From Hevea brasiliensis (lineage: Eukaryota; Streptophyta; Magnoliopsida; Malpighiales; Euphorbiaceae), in the NCBI RefSeq assembly GCF_030052815.1, contig NC_079505.1, forward strand, positions 76,407,054 through 76,471,053: a stretch of DNA of 64,000 bases, given 5' to 3'. The position numbers and the translations under genes are program-made. The notes beneath the pieces are model-generated. The model saw only the letters and a list, made by a program, of their open reading frames with translations. It was not told the origin of the DNA and did not search any database. Shown in pieces: positions 47,370 to 58,700 of this stretch; the stretch's first letter is position 1; each line of letters starts with the position of its first letter.

Positions 47370-49442
47370 ATGGAGAAGCAAATTCTACTGGGAGAGGCTG
47401 GAGAAGAGAAAACTCAGAGGATATCATGGAGAGGGTTGATTGAGGAAGTGAAGAGGATGGCATATATAGCAGGACCTATGGTGGTTGTAAATTTATCACA
47501 CTATTTCTTGCAAATTATTTCCATAATGATGGTGGGTCATCTTGGTCAACTCTTTCTTTCTAGCACCGCCATAGCTATGTCCTTCTCTGTTGTCACTGGC
47601 TTCAGTCTCACCGTAAGTTCCCTTATTTTTTTTTTTTTGGTATTTCGAAAATTTTTAGATAAAATGGGGTGCCAAGATTTGATATGAGCATAAATCATGA
47701 TTTGTTAATTTAATTTACCATGCAATGGCTAACAGTTTGGGATGTCAAGTGCACTGGAAACTCTATGTGGGCAAGCTTATGGAGCCAAGCAGTATCGACA
47801 ATTTGGAATTCAAATCTATACTGCTATATTTTCTCTCAATGTTGTTTGTATCCCTCTCTCTATCTTATGGATCTGCATGGGAAAAATCCTTGTTTTCATA
47901 GGCCAAGACCCTTTAATCTCACAAGAAGCTGCTAAATTTACTACCTGTCTGATTCCTGCACTCTTTGGCTACGCAACCCTTCAAGCAGTCGTTCGATATT
48001 TTCAGATGCAGAGTTTGATATTTCCCTTGATTATAAGCTCCTTATTTACTCTTTGTTTCCACATTCTTGTCTGCTGGATTCTTGTGTTCAGTTCAGGACT
48101 TGGTAACCTTGGTGCAGCATTTTCAATTGGCATTTCATATTGGTTAAATGTGATTTTACTTGCATTCTACATGAGATTCTCTTCCAGTTGTGCAAAAACT
48201 CGTGCCTCAGTGTCCATGGAGTTATTCCAAGGAATTGGAGAGTTTTTTCGCTTAGCTATCCCTTCTGCTGCAATGATTTGGTAATTAATTTCTCCTCTGT
48301 TTTCATATAGTTTACCCCAAAAACGGAAATTGTTACAGATAGATACATAAGTACTTTAATTTCCTATTCCCTGACATTATATATATATATATTTTTTTTA
48401 CCATGTTGATGATTGTAGCCTGGGATGGTGGTCATTTGAGTTTCTTACAATGCTTTCTGGGATTTTACCAAATCCAAGGCTTGAAATGTCTGTTCTTTCT
48501 GTTTGGTATGTTATTCTTTTCTGCTAATAAGATTCACCCACCTATTCTGCTTTGAATCCACTCAACATATCATTTCTTTTTTCAACAGTCTATCAACCAT
48601 CTCAACACTTTATACAATACCAGATGGAATAGGTGCTGCAGCAAGGTTTATTTATTTTAAAACTCTCCTACACATAAAACAGTTGAATATTGCTGCTCTG
48701 CAACCAATTGATGATTGTGCTTCTGGTACACAGCACTAGAGTTTCAAATGAATTGGGAGCTGGAAATGCACGAGCAGCTTATGTAGCTGTCTGGTGCGCG
48801 ATGTTTGTCACAACCACACAATCAATAATAGTGAGCTCAATCCTGTTCGCCACCAGGCATGTCTTCGGTTATGTTTTCAGCAATGAGAAACAAGTTGTGG
48901 ATTATGTCACAGCCATGGCTCCTCTTGTATGCATATCTGTAATCTTGGGCAGCTTAGATGAGACCCTTTCAGGTCAATTAAAATATATATCTCCTGCGAG
49001 AAATAATATAGTTAATTGAATTCATTAGTACCAGAACATTATCTGTTAATACTTCTGGAAAAAATATGCAGGCATTGCTATGGGATGTGGGTGGCAGAAC
49101 TATGGGGCTTATGTCAATCTAGTAGCATTCTATATTTGTGGAATGCCAGTGGCAGCCATGTTGGGATTTTGGTTAAATATGGGAGGAAAAGGCCTTTGGA
49201 TTGGTATACTAGTTGGTTCCTTTCTGCAAAATGTTTTGCTTGGTATCATAATAACCTGTACGAATTGGGAAGAACAGGTCAGGACTTGCCTCCACTAGTA
49301 AACAATATTTTTTATTTTTTTTTTCGGTGATGTTCTGGTCTTTTCAGGATTTTTTGTGCGAATTCTTGTTGCGTTGCAGGCAATCAAGGCAAGGGAGAGG
49401 GTATTTGAGCGAAGATCGATAGCTGAAGATGGATCTGAGTGA
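47370..49442 (+). CDS. MATE efflux transporter, DETOXIFICATION type (copy 3)
   Basis: Seven exons: 47370-47612, 47736-48280, 48419-48505, 48589-48645, 48734-48972, 49072-49277, 49380-49442, giving 479 residues. The exon 1 tail is the shortest of the three. Family blocks: [51 protein letters not shown]. The ends of all exons follow GT-AG and the reading frame is intact. Membrane exporter of the DTX1-19 type clade. The substrate is unknown. It is ~2.1 kb downstream of copy 2 in the same direction, and all three probably arose by unequal crossing-over. Confidence 0.93.
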
Positions 49443-51673
49443 AGCAAGAATTTTAGCAAGCGAAGATTGAGTTCAGTTCCGCAGATAGAATACTCATCAC
49501 ATGAGGAATAGTAGTTGTAAGTGCATGCAACAGCTGCTTTATTTTCAACACCAAAATGATGCTTAAAAACAAAAGCTCTTGACAATTTTTCTTTTATCCA
49601 TTTTGAGCTACATTAGTACCTTTTGTTATTCTCCATAAGAACTTTGTAATAAATATAAAATTTAGCAAACCTCCTCTCTTTGAATTAGCTTTTAAGATGA
49701 AGTTAAACCCGATTCATATTTTCTCTGCATTTTTTTCATCCTTTTAGCAGGATAGGATGTCATAATTTTAGCATTTGATTTACTATAGAAGAACAATTAT
49801 TTTTTGTGAAGTGATTTTATGCAACTGTGACACTACACATTTTACGCAACCATTGAATTGCTTTTGATTCACATAGGACTGATCATGATTAATAATTATA
49901 ATAAATTCATTTTACATGCAATGATTGTATTCTAAAATTTCTCCACGAAGCATGGGAGGATTGATTGAATGACACCAAGTGGGTGCCATGGCACTGCAGG
50001 TAACAGGTTACAGTCTAGGAAACTTTGCAGAAAAATCAATTGACTTGGCTATTAACAGAATAATAATGTTTCCTTATTCTTTTTTTGAAATGTTTATTAT
50101 TTTTGCATATATAATTTCGATCTATCATAAATTTAAAATATAAAATATATGATAAGACTCACTTATTAAATATATGAATTTTATTTATTATTAAATATCA
50201 TATTTAAGCAAGAAAAAAAGTAACTGTTGTGTTAGGATATATTTGATATGGCATCGTAGAATTGTTTTTTTTTTTTTTTTAATCTTATAAAGAAACAAGA
50301 TAAATAGAGATTTAATTGCAAATTTGCAATGGTTTCTTGCAAACAAAGCAGCGCAATAAAATATATATAATATGGGTTTGCTCTACATCTTATTCTATTA
50401 ACATAGAAGAATTTCTACAGAGTTTTAATCTTTATATGACATAATAGTAATAGATTAATTTGCTTAAGGATTTATTCTTTTAGAGTCGAAATTAATATAT
50501 ATATATATATTTTTTTTTTCCTTATCGAATGCTGATTATTTTTATTAATTAAATTTATATAAATTTTAGGGTTTAATTGTAAAAGTTAACAAATTTTATG
50601 GTTTTTTTTTGGTAATTAACTTCAATTTGAGGTTTCTGATATAGTTTCTCTGGTGATGATATGGCAATATATGAAATTTCTATTAAGTATACTAATGATT
50701 TATTGACGGTCGAGTCAATTTGAAATATCAATTAAACGTGAGGATTTAATTGGTAATTATATAAACTTTAGAATTTAATTATAAAATTAGTAAATTTCAA
50801 TGTTTTTGGTAATTAAGTCTAAAAAAATATAATAAAGGGTATTTTATTTTATTTTTACTAAAATTAACGATGACTTAACAATGATTTTCACGGTAAAAGG
50901 TAATATGTAGACTTATTAAAATGTTAAAGATTAAATAGATAAATTTTAAAAATATAAGAAGTAATCTTATGGATAATTTAACTCTATTACAAATTAGTCT
51001 TATGCAAAGGCTTGTTTTGTGATTATATGTATTTTATGGTTACTTGGCTTAAAATAAAGTAAATATTACTTTGTCACCAAAAAAAAAAGTGATTTAATTA
51101 AATTTTATAATTTATCTCATTAAATTTGTGTAAATTAGTACTTTTATTTTAAAATAGTCAACTAACTACGGAAAATTTTATTAACTTAATGAAAAAATAA
51201 ATTTTTTCAATATTTTGAATTGTCATATTTTACACAATACCTTAAATTTTAATTAAAATAATAAATGTTAAATATAAAATATTAAATAAGCATATCTTAT
51301 TTAATTTTGTTTATAATATTTTTTACATTCTTTTATGTGAAGAAATTTTACTTTTTTTTTTAAGTTAATAAATTTTTTATAATTAATTATCTTTTAAAAA
51401 AATATTTTATAAAAATGTAATAGATAAGTTATAAAATATCGTTAAATCATTTTATTTTTCATAATAAAATAAAATTTATTTGGTTTTAAATCAGGTAACC
51501 ATGCCGTGATTATGCGAAGGAAGTTAGGAATCACTGCCCTTGTAAACGACGTCGTTTCAAGTTGTTGGATTAATAAAGAGGACGATGTCTGCTTTGCCCG
51601 TTTATTTCAGAATCCGGCGATTCTTATCGCGAACGCCACGAAGCCAAAAGCGTTAATCGAGCGAGAGAGAAGG
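49443..51673. other. intergenic region between MATE copy 3 and the GCIP homolog
   Basis: AT-rich, with no gene recognised. The first ~250 bases are probably the 3' UTR of MATE copy 3. The last ~190 bases (51480-51673) are less AT-rich and hold the promoter/leader of the next gene, including the palindrome at 51544. This last part is also open in frame with the downstream gene from an ATG at 51506. Confidence 0.5.
51544..51557. promoter_or_regulatory. 14-bp palindrome AAACGACGTCGTTT
   Basis: Perfect palindrome centred on GACGTC, an ACGT-core site of the sort bound by bZIP factors. It lies about 115 bases upstream of the chosen start of the GCIP homolog. The function is inferred from motif and position. 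Confidence 0.5.
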
Positions 51674-53963
51674 ATGGAAGAACTGGAGAAAGAGCGACTC
51701 AATCAAACTTTTAATTCGTACTTCAAAACCTTTCATGAGACCTTTCAGGTTTTCTATTCAATTCTATGGAACTACACATCTTTACATACATCTGTGTACA
51801 GATTTCTTTATTGGGTAGAATTTTATCTAAATTTATTTGGGTTTTGTTTGTGCATTTGTGTCTTGAGTATTTGTTGGATCAGACACCATATTCATCACTG
51901 GATAAAGTGAGCTGGGAAGAAGTTGTGAAAATGGGTGATCAGGTCTACAAGCAAGCTACTATCATTTGTACGATACATCTCTTCTCTATCTATTAGTTCT
52001 TCTGTTTTCTTCTGCCTTTGCACTTTTTCTTTGCTTTTTTTTTTTTTATGCTTTCATGTGATTCTTTTGTAATGGGTATCTTCCGAATCCAAGTGTTTTT
52101 TTTTTTTTTTTACTTGGGTATCTTTCTTCAATTGCTATTATTCGTCTTTTGTTATATGCCTATGTATTATGGGTTTTTCATCTATCACATTTACATTGAA
52201 TGTGCCACGATGAGATCATTGTGCATACGGATTTTAATTTGAAGTTGTTTATGTAATTTGGAACTTTTTTAATGTGGAAAATACAGTAAACTATCATTTT
52301 TTGTTATTGAATTGTTTGACAATGCTAGTAAGTTGAAGTGGCTCAACCAATACTTCTTTTGTGTGCCAAGAGAAGAGGATCAGTAGGTTTTTTTGGTTTC
52401 CTCTGGAGGAAGAACTAGCTGCCCATTTTTCTTCTTTCTATGTGGCATAATTTCTTAGATTCTTTTACTTGCAGTTGGAATGTTTTGGACTGAGGAAAAA
52501 ACAGAATTGAAAGCAGTTGAGGAGAACATGGTAACATACTTCAATACAGTGCAGGATTTGCTTTTGCTTTCTCGTGGAAGTACAGTGGGCGCGGGACCTA
52601 CCCTTTCTTCCTATATCAGTTTATCTTTGCAAAAAGTTTTTGATGCTGTTGGTTGCAGCATTAAGTTGTTGGCGATATGTGTATCTTCATACGGTACTTT
52701 CTCTCTCTCTCTCTCATATGTATTCCCATACAATACATGCAAAATCATGCACACCCTAGCACCCAGAGATATCACTGCACACACACTGATTGGCGCATAC
52801 ATGTTCAATCAGATTAGTGGCAATGTTTTCTGAGTTCAGTCCATATCCTTATTATTTTATCTCAGCACTGTTCCTTATAGGAATTTTTTATGCGTATACA
52901 ATTTAAAGTAAGGTCAATTGGTGTGCCCTATATCCAAATGAATACGGACATTTTGATATTGGAAACAATAGAAACAAAGACAAATTTTGGATAAGAAAAT
53001 CGAAGAACTACTCTTGGATGTTATTTAAATTGTAGCCTTCCTAGCCTTGAATTGGAACTAGCATAATTGTGAACAAACTTTTATTAGGTTGTCCAATAGT
53101 TCAGAAGACAAATTATTATCGTTTTGGGATATACACTGTTTATGCATATATCATTCAGGTTATCTTACACATCATCTAAATACTGTATGTTATCATGGAA
53201 TTCAGCCCATCAAAACAAGTTGATACATATTTTCTTTACATTCCCCTTCAAATTTTTACATGCAGGATCTTGTGATAAAGACTTAAAACTTGATGTCCGT
53301 CGGTTAGTTGGTGCGGTACGTGCATCATTCGAGGTGGTATGTTCTGATCTCAAGAAGACACCTGCCACAAATATCACAGCAATTGGGAAAGAAATGAAAC
53401 AATTTGCAGTTTCAGTGAAGAAAGTTCTTTGTGAGATGAAGGAGCTCAAGCCAGCTTCCTCCATTCTGATAGATGAGGCTTCTGATGGTGGTCCTCCCAT
53501 AACAGAAGCTGGGTTGCAAGGAGAAGATGATGACCTGTCACCTGAAGAGATGAAAATTGCTCAATCAGCAATTGGGGTTGTGTCTGAGACAACAGTTGTC
53601 ATAGAGGAACTTATCCGTACGATCGTAGGTATGCTTGACCAGGAAAAATCTGATAACAATGGCAGTTTCGTGTATTCCTTGGAGAAGTTGTTGAAGCTGT
53701 GTCAAGAAATAGATGGGGAGATTTTTGAGCTTAAAGCATGTCTTTATCCCCCACAAGATGTTACCGATATAAAGGAAGCTTTGGAGAATATATCCCGCAT
53801 TATCAGTGAAATGCTGGCGGTGGTAGAAAGTTTCAATACCTTTTTGGCAACTTTCTTCCAGGCATGCTGTGGTTTGACGAGTTCAATAAAGCAAATGGAA
53901 ACTGAGCTAGACAACTACTGTACATCTGATATAGAATCTAAAATGCAAAATGTTGCTGTCAGC

Positions 53964-54003
<40 letters not shown>

Positions 54004-54005
54004 GA
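51674..54005 (+). CDS. cyclin-D1-binding protein 1 (GCIP) homolog
   Basis: Four exons: 51674-51748, 51868-51967, 52475-52693, 53266-54005, giving 377 residues. Recognised by order and sequence of family blocks: EKERLNQTFNSYFKTFHETFQ, SWEEVVKMGDQVYKQATI, GMFWTEE, STVGAGPTLSS, KKTPATNITAIGKEMKQFAVSVK, LSPEEMKIAQSAIGVVSET and ACLYPPQD. The start at 51674 matches the family start. An upstream in-frame ATG at 51506 would add 56 residues. Animal GCIP/CCNDBP1 binds D-type cyclins and helix-loop-helix factors. The plant role is little known. The protein should be all-helical. Oddity: the C terminus runs into a GA microsatellite and ends in alternating Glu-Arg before the stop. The acceptor of exon 2 (ttgag) is weak, so that join is the least certain. 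Confidence 0.85.
53967..54002 (+). repeat. (GA)n microsatellite inside the coding end of the GCIP homolog
   Basis: About 18 GA units read in frame as alternating Glu and Arg just before the stop codon at 54003-54005. A change of length not divisible by three would alter the C terminus. Confidence 0.9.
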
Positions 54006-55708
54006 TAGCTGCTGATCCACAGTTGCCACAGTTGTAATTAAGCATTTACAATCTGGTTTATACATGTTCCCATGTTCATTATCATCCATAGACTATTTAT
54101 TCAGTTCTCATTCCCACTAAACTACTAAGGGGAACAACAACAACTATTAAGCCTTAATCTCAAAGTAGTTGGGATTGGTATTGATTCTTTTTGGCCATTC
54201 AATTTTGTTGGACATCAGTCTGCTTAAATAACTAAAACTTGCAAATTTTGTGATACTACTTTTCTTTTCTACGCATCATTTGATGTATTTTCTTTCTCTT
54301 TTCCCTACTAACACTTAAGGGGAAAAGAAATAACACTAAAAAGGAATTTGGCTCTCGAGTGTTGGACTATCTAATTATGGACTATCTTTTTAAGAGTGCA
54401 TCTAATATAAATTCGAATCTACACGAGGAAGAGTTTAACAATTGTTAAATTAAATATTTATATTGAAATTTGTATAAAATTAATTAAAATGTGAATAATA
54501 AGTGCATAAATCTAAATATAAATAAATAAATAAATCTAAATCTAAATATTTAATTTAATGATCGTTAAATTTAACCATGCCCTTTTGAAATAATGAAGGG
54601 ACAATTTTAAACCCAAAAGAATTATGATGTCCACTGATACTGAGCATTAAAATGAGCATTAAAAATGCAGAATGTTGTTTTATATCTTTCTGCTCTATCA
54701 ATTTTCAGCTGCCAAAATTTCGCTTTAAGATCGAACTTTGAGAAGATACGTGCTTCTTGTAAGTGAGTGAACAAAAAACTGATCTCGAAAAGTGAAAATT
54801 TGTCATTCATTAAAAAATAAATTAAGGGCCCTATCCCAAATTATTAAATTTGCAAAAAACTATATGTTTTATTTTCAAAACTTATCCAATGTCCCAAAAA
54901 GATGAGTATGAATCAAACTTTCTGCCACTCAGACACCGAATTGACTCAATATAACAATTTATATTTAGACCATTTATTTAGATATTTATTGTTAGCCGAA
55001 GCAATAGATCAATAAATTAGTATTTTCTAATACACAGAATCTACTAAGAGTGACAAATGTAGAATATACTCACGCCTTAATAGAGGATTTATATAAATAA
55101 GATGAAATTTTTTACTTTTATCTTTTAAATCATATTATAATTGTAGAGGAGGTGGACGAAAGAGCTAAACAGTATGTCTAAGGCCTAATATATATATTTT
55201 GACAGAAAGACGTGATTTTATTAATTAGACAAATCGCCATACAAAGCCGTAGTTAGGAAGCTTCGTAGAGCGTTCCAAATACATTGACTAGCATAATATA
55301 AAGAGGCTCTCGCACGGCGACGAGCCACTTCATTATCTCGTCTTCGAATCCATTGAAGAGACATTTCAGATTTGTTACCACGAAAACGTGACGAACAAAT
55401 TACATTGGTTAATATTGGGCTAAAAAGTTTTTACTTGGTACCTTTCGAAGGTATTTTAGATGCAGAAACTAGTCGATTGCGCTAAATGGTAAATGCGCTT
55501 CATAACATCACCAGAGAGGATGTGAGAGAGGGAAGGTAAATACAAATTAAACTAGAGATTTCAAGAATAATTATCCATCATTCGTCCTGATATCCAATTT
55601 ACTAATATGTTACGACCTTTGGGCAACTATACAGGGGCCATTCTGCCCTCTAAATGCACTGACCACTAAGAGTAAATCTCCTGCGCTTGACGAATGTTAA
55701 AAACTTTA
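54006..55708. other. intergenic region between convergent GCIP and TATC genes
   Basis: Probable 3' UTRs at both ends. At about 54130-54235 a fragment reads 'acaacaacaactattaagccttaatctcaaagtagttgggattgg.. ttctttttggccattcaa', which resembles the 3' part of the plant Au SINE in reverse. A 62-codon minus-strand ORF at 54622-54810 (..ARIFSKFDLKAKFWQLKID..) is a scrap of an RT domain of a Ty3/gypsy or caulimovirid element. No gene is seen. Confidence 0.55.
54622..54810 (-). pseudogene. reverse transcriptase scrap
   Basis: Minus-strand sequence ..FTHLQEARIFSKFDLKAKFWQLKIDRAERYKTTF.. matches the RT segment just before the catalytic motif (compare FSKFDMKSGFWQI in the caulimovirid at about 7950). 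Only ~60 codons remain, with unrelated sequence on both sides. It could come from a pararetrovirus or a Ty3/gypsy element. Confidence 0.65.
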
Positions 55709-58700
55709 TCATCGGCCTGTGAGCTTCACCATCCATGCACCACCCAAATAAAGACCGAGAAGCGGTGCAGCTAGAAGCACCTGAGTAAGAGGATCAGTTG
55801 ATGGTGTGAGTACAGCAGCTGCAACAACCGCCCCAACAACCACGTATCTCCAAATTGATAGCATTTGGTCCCCTGTCACTAGACCAACTTGTCCGAGTAG
55901 AAATTGTATAACAGGAACCTGTAGAAATAATATTCCATTATCAACCAGATCAAGGAAAACTGCAAAGTTTCCAGCAGTTCAACTGCATAATGTGGTTATT
56001 TAAATTATAATGATCACAATGACGAAAATTGACAACCCACAGGCGATCTCTGAGAACACATTAATATTACTACTCTTAAATGTTCATACGACCAAGCCAC
56101 ATACAAAAATCCCCAAACCTGGGCAAAAAGTAGAGTAGCATGAATCAAAAGTACTCAGTAAAAGAAAGCTTCGTTTATTGTACCAATAGAATAATAACAT
56201 CTTATTTGACAAAGCAAGATAACGAAACTAATTTTCAACTCCAGGAGGCTGACATTGCATATGCTAATCCCAGTTTGTTGGTTAAATATATCCTCCATAT
56301 ACATGATAATAAATGCAGAGACAAAGAGAAAGAGAAGAGGGGGCGGAAGATTTACCTGAAAAGACAGACCTGTGCTGAACATTAGCACAAGCACAAACTC
56401 AAAATATTGGTCAATAGACCATAAAGATTCCACAGCCCCTTCTGCATAACTAACAAAAAAATTTAAAGCTGCTGGAGTCAGAACCGAATAGGAGAAGACA
56501 ATTCCAGCATAAAACAGTACTGAGGAGCCTAAAACAATTGGCCCCAAGAACCTTCTTTCCGCTCTTGTCAAACCTGGAAGAACAAAGGCTATAATCTCAT
56601 AAAGAATAAATGGGCTTCCCAGAAGAAGGCCACAATATCCTGATCCCTGCAAGGAACCAAAGTTTTTATTACTATCAACATTAGCTTACTTGATGCCCAA
56701 TTAAAACAAAATAACTTCTTACTGAAAGAGGACACTAAAATGAAACTCAATTACCAAGGAGTGCAAAATATGTTGAATGTTGTCCGATAATGGATGATGA
56801 ATAAGAAAATGCACATATTAAGGAATTAGCTAGTTGAAGGTATAAAGTATCAAGGTGCAACATTAGCTTACTTGATGCCCAATTAAAACAAAGTGACTTC
56901 TTATTGAAAGAGGATTCTGAAATGAAACTCAATTACCAAGGAGTGCAAAATATGTTGAATGCTATCTGATAATGGATGATGAATAAGAAAATACACATAT
57001 TAAGGAATTAGCTAGTTGAAGGTATAAAGTATCAAGACGCCAACTAGTCATAAAGACCAGGGTTAAATAAATGTGGATATTGCAACCGTTCAAGCAAATA
57101 AGTCATAACATTGGATTTCAGATCGCCGATGGAAATCTCCATTCCTTCAGGTGCTCTATAATTCCTTTCCTACTAAACAGACCACATCACACTTTGAGGC
57201 ATGGCTGTCAAAACAGTATGAATATATTCAGAAGAGGAATTAGAAAGGCATACTGATGTGAACCTGCCTAACTCCACCTCAAAAGCTAGTTTACAAAGGG
57301 AGATTTGCAAACCCATATATATAACACCAAAGACTTCCCTGCAGAACCGATATGGGACGCATCATTCCTGACCCCCTTAGACTGAACATCCTCGTGAAGC
57401 AACAAGAGTCATAACTCGTTCAGCCTGATCTCTCCCAAAGAACATCAGGGAATCTTTGTACATGGCCCACCGACCCATACAGAGTGAGTCTCTGATACTA
57501 AATGATATGAACCTGTCTAACTCCACCTTAAAAATTAACTCACAAGGACATGTTTGCAAACCCATATATATAACACCCAAGACTTCCCTGCAGAACTGAT
57601 GTGGGACGCATCATTCCCGACCCTTTTAGATTGAACATCCTCGTGAAGCAATCGGGGTCATTATTCGTTCACCCCGAACTCTCCCGAAGAACGTCAAGGA
57701 ACCTTTGTACATGCCCAATTAAAACAAAGTGACTTCTTATTGAAAGAGGATTCTGAAATGAAACTCAATTACCAAGGAGTGCAAAGTATGTTGAATGCTA
57801 TCCGATAATGGATGATGAATAAGAAAATACACATATTAAGGAATTAGCTAGTTGAAGGTATAAAGTATCAAGACGCCAACTAGTCATAAAGACCAGGGTT
57901 AAATAAATGTGGATATTGCAACCGTTCAAGCAAATAAGTCATAACATTGGATTTCGGATCGCCGATGGAAATCTCCATTCCTTCAGGTGCTCTATAATTC
58001 CTTTCCTACCAAACAGACCACATCACACTTTGAGGCACGACTGTCAAAATAGTATGAATATATTCAGAAGAGGAATTAGAAAGTCATACTGATGTGAACC
58101 TGCCTAACTCCACCTCAAAAGCTAGTTTACAAAGGGAGATTTGCAAACCCATATATATAACACCCAAGACTTCCCTACAGAACCGATATGGGACGCATCA
58201 TTCCTGACCCCCTTAGACTGAACATCCTCGTGAAGCAACAAGAGTCATAACTCGTTCAGCCTGATCTCTCCCAAAGAACATCAAGGAATCTTTGTACATG
58301 GCCCACCGACCCATACAGAGTGAGTCTCTGATACTAAATGATATGAACCTGCCTAACTCCACCTTAAAAATCAACTCACAAGGACATGTTTGCAAACCCA
58401 TATATATAACACCCAAGACTTCCCTGCAGAACTGATGTGGGACGCATCATTCCCGACCCTTTTAGATTGAACATCCTCGTGAAGCAATCGGGGTCATTAT
58501 TCGTTCACCCCGAACTCTCCCGAAGAACGTCAGGGAACCTTTGTACATGGCCCACCAATCCATACAGAGTGAGGCTCTGAAACCAAATGATATGAACTTG
58601 CCTAATTCCACCTTAAAAGTTAGCTCATAAGAGGTGATTTGAAAACCGATATATATAATACCAAAGATCTCCCTGCAGAACTGATGTGGGACGCATCACA

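Noticed and set aside
57071..58416. Repeated ORFs of 61 and 67 codons in TATC intron 3
   Set aside because: They are pairs created by the 836-bp duplication and overlap TRIM LTRs. No protein family is evident.
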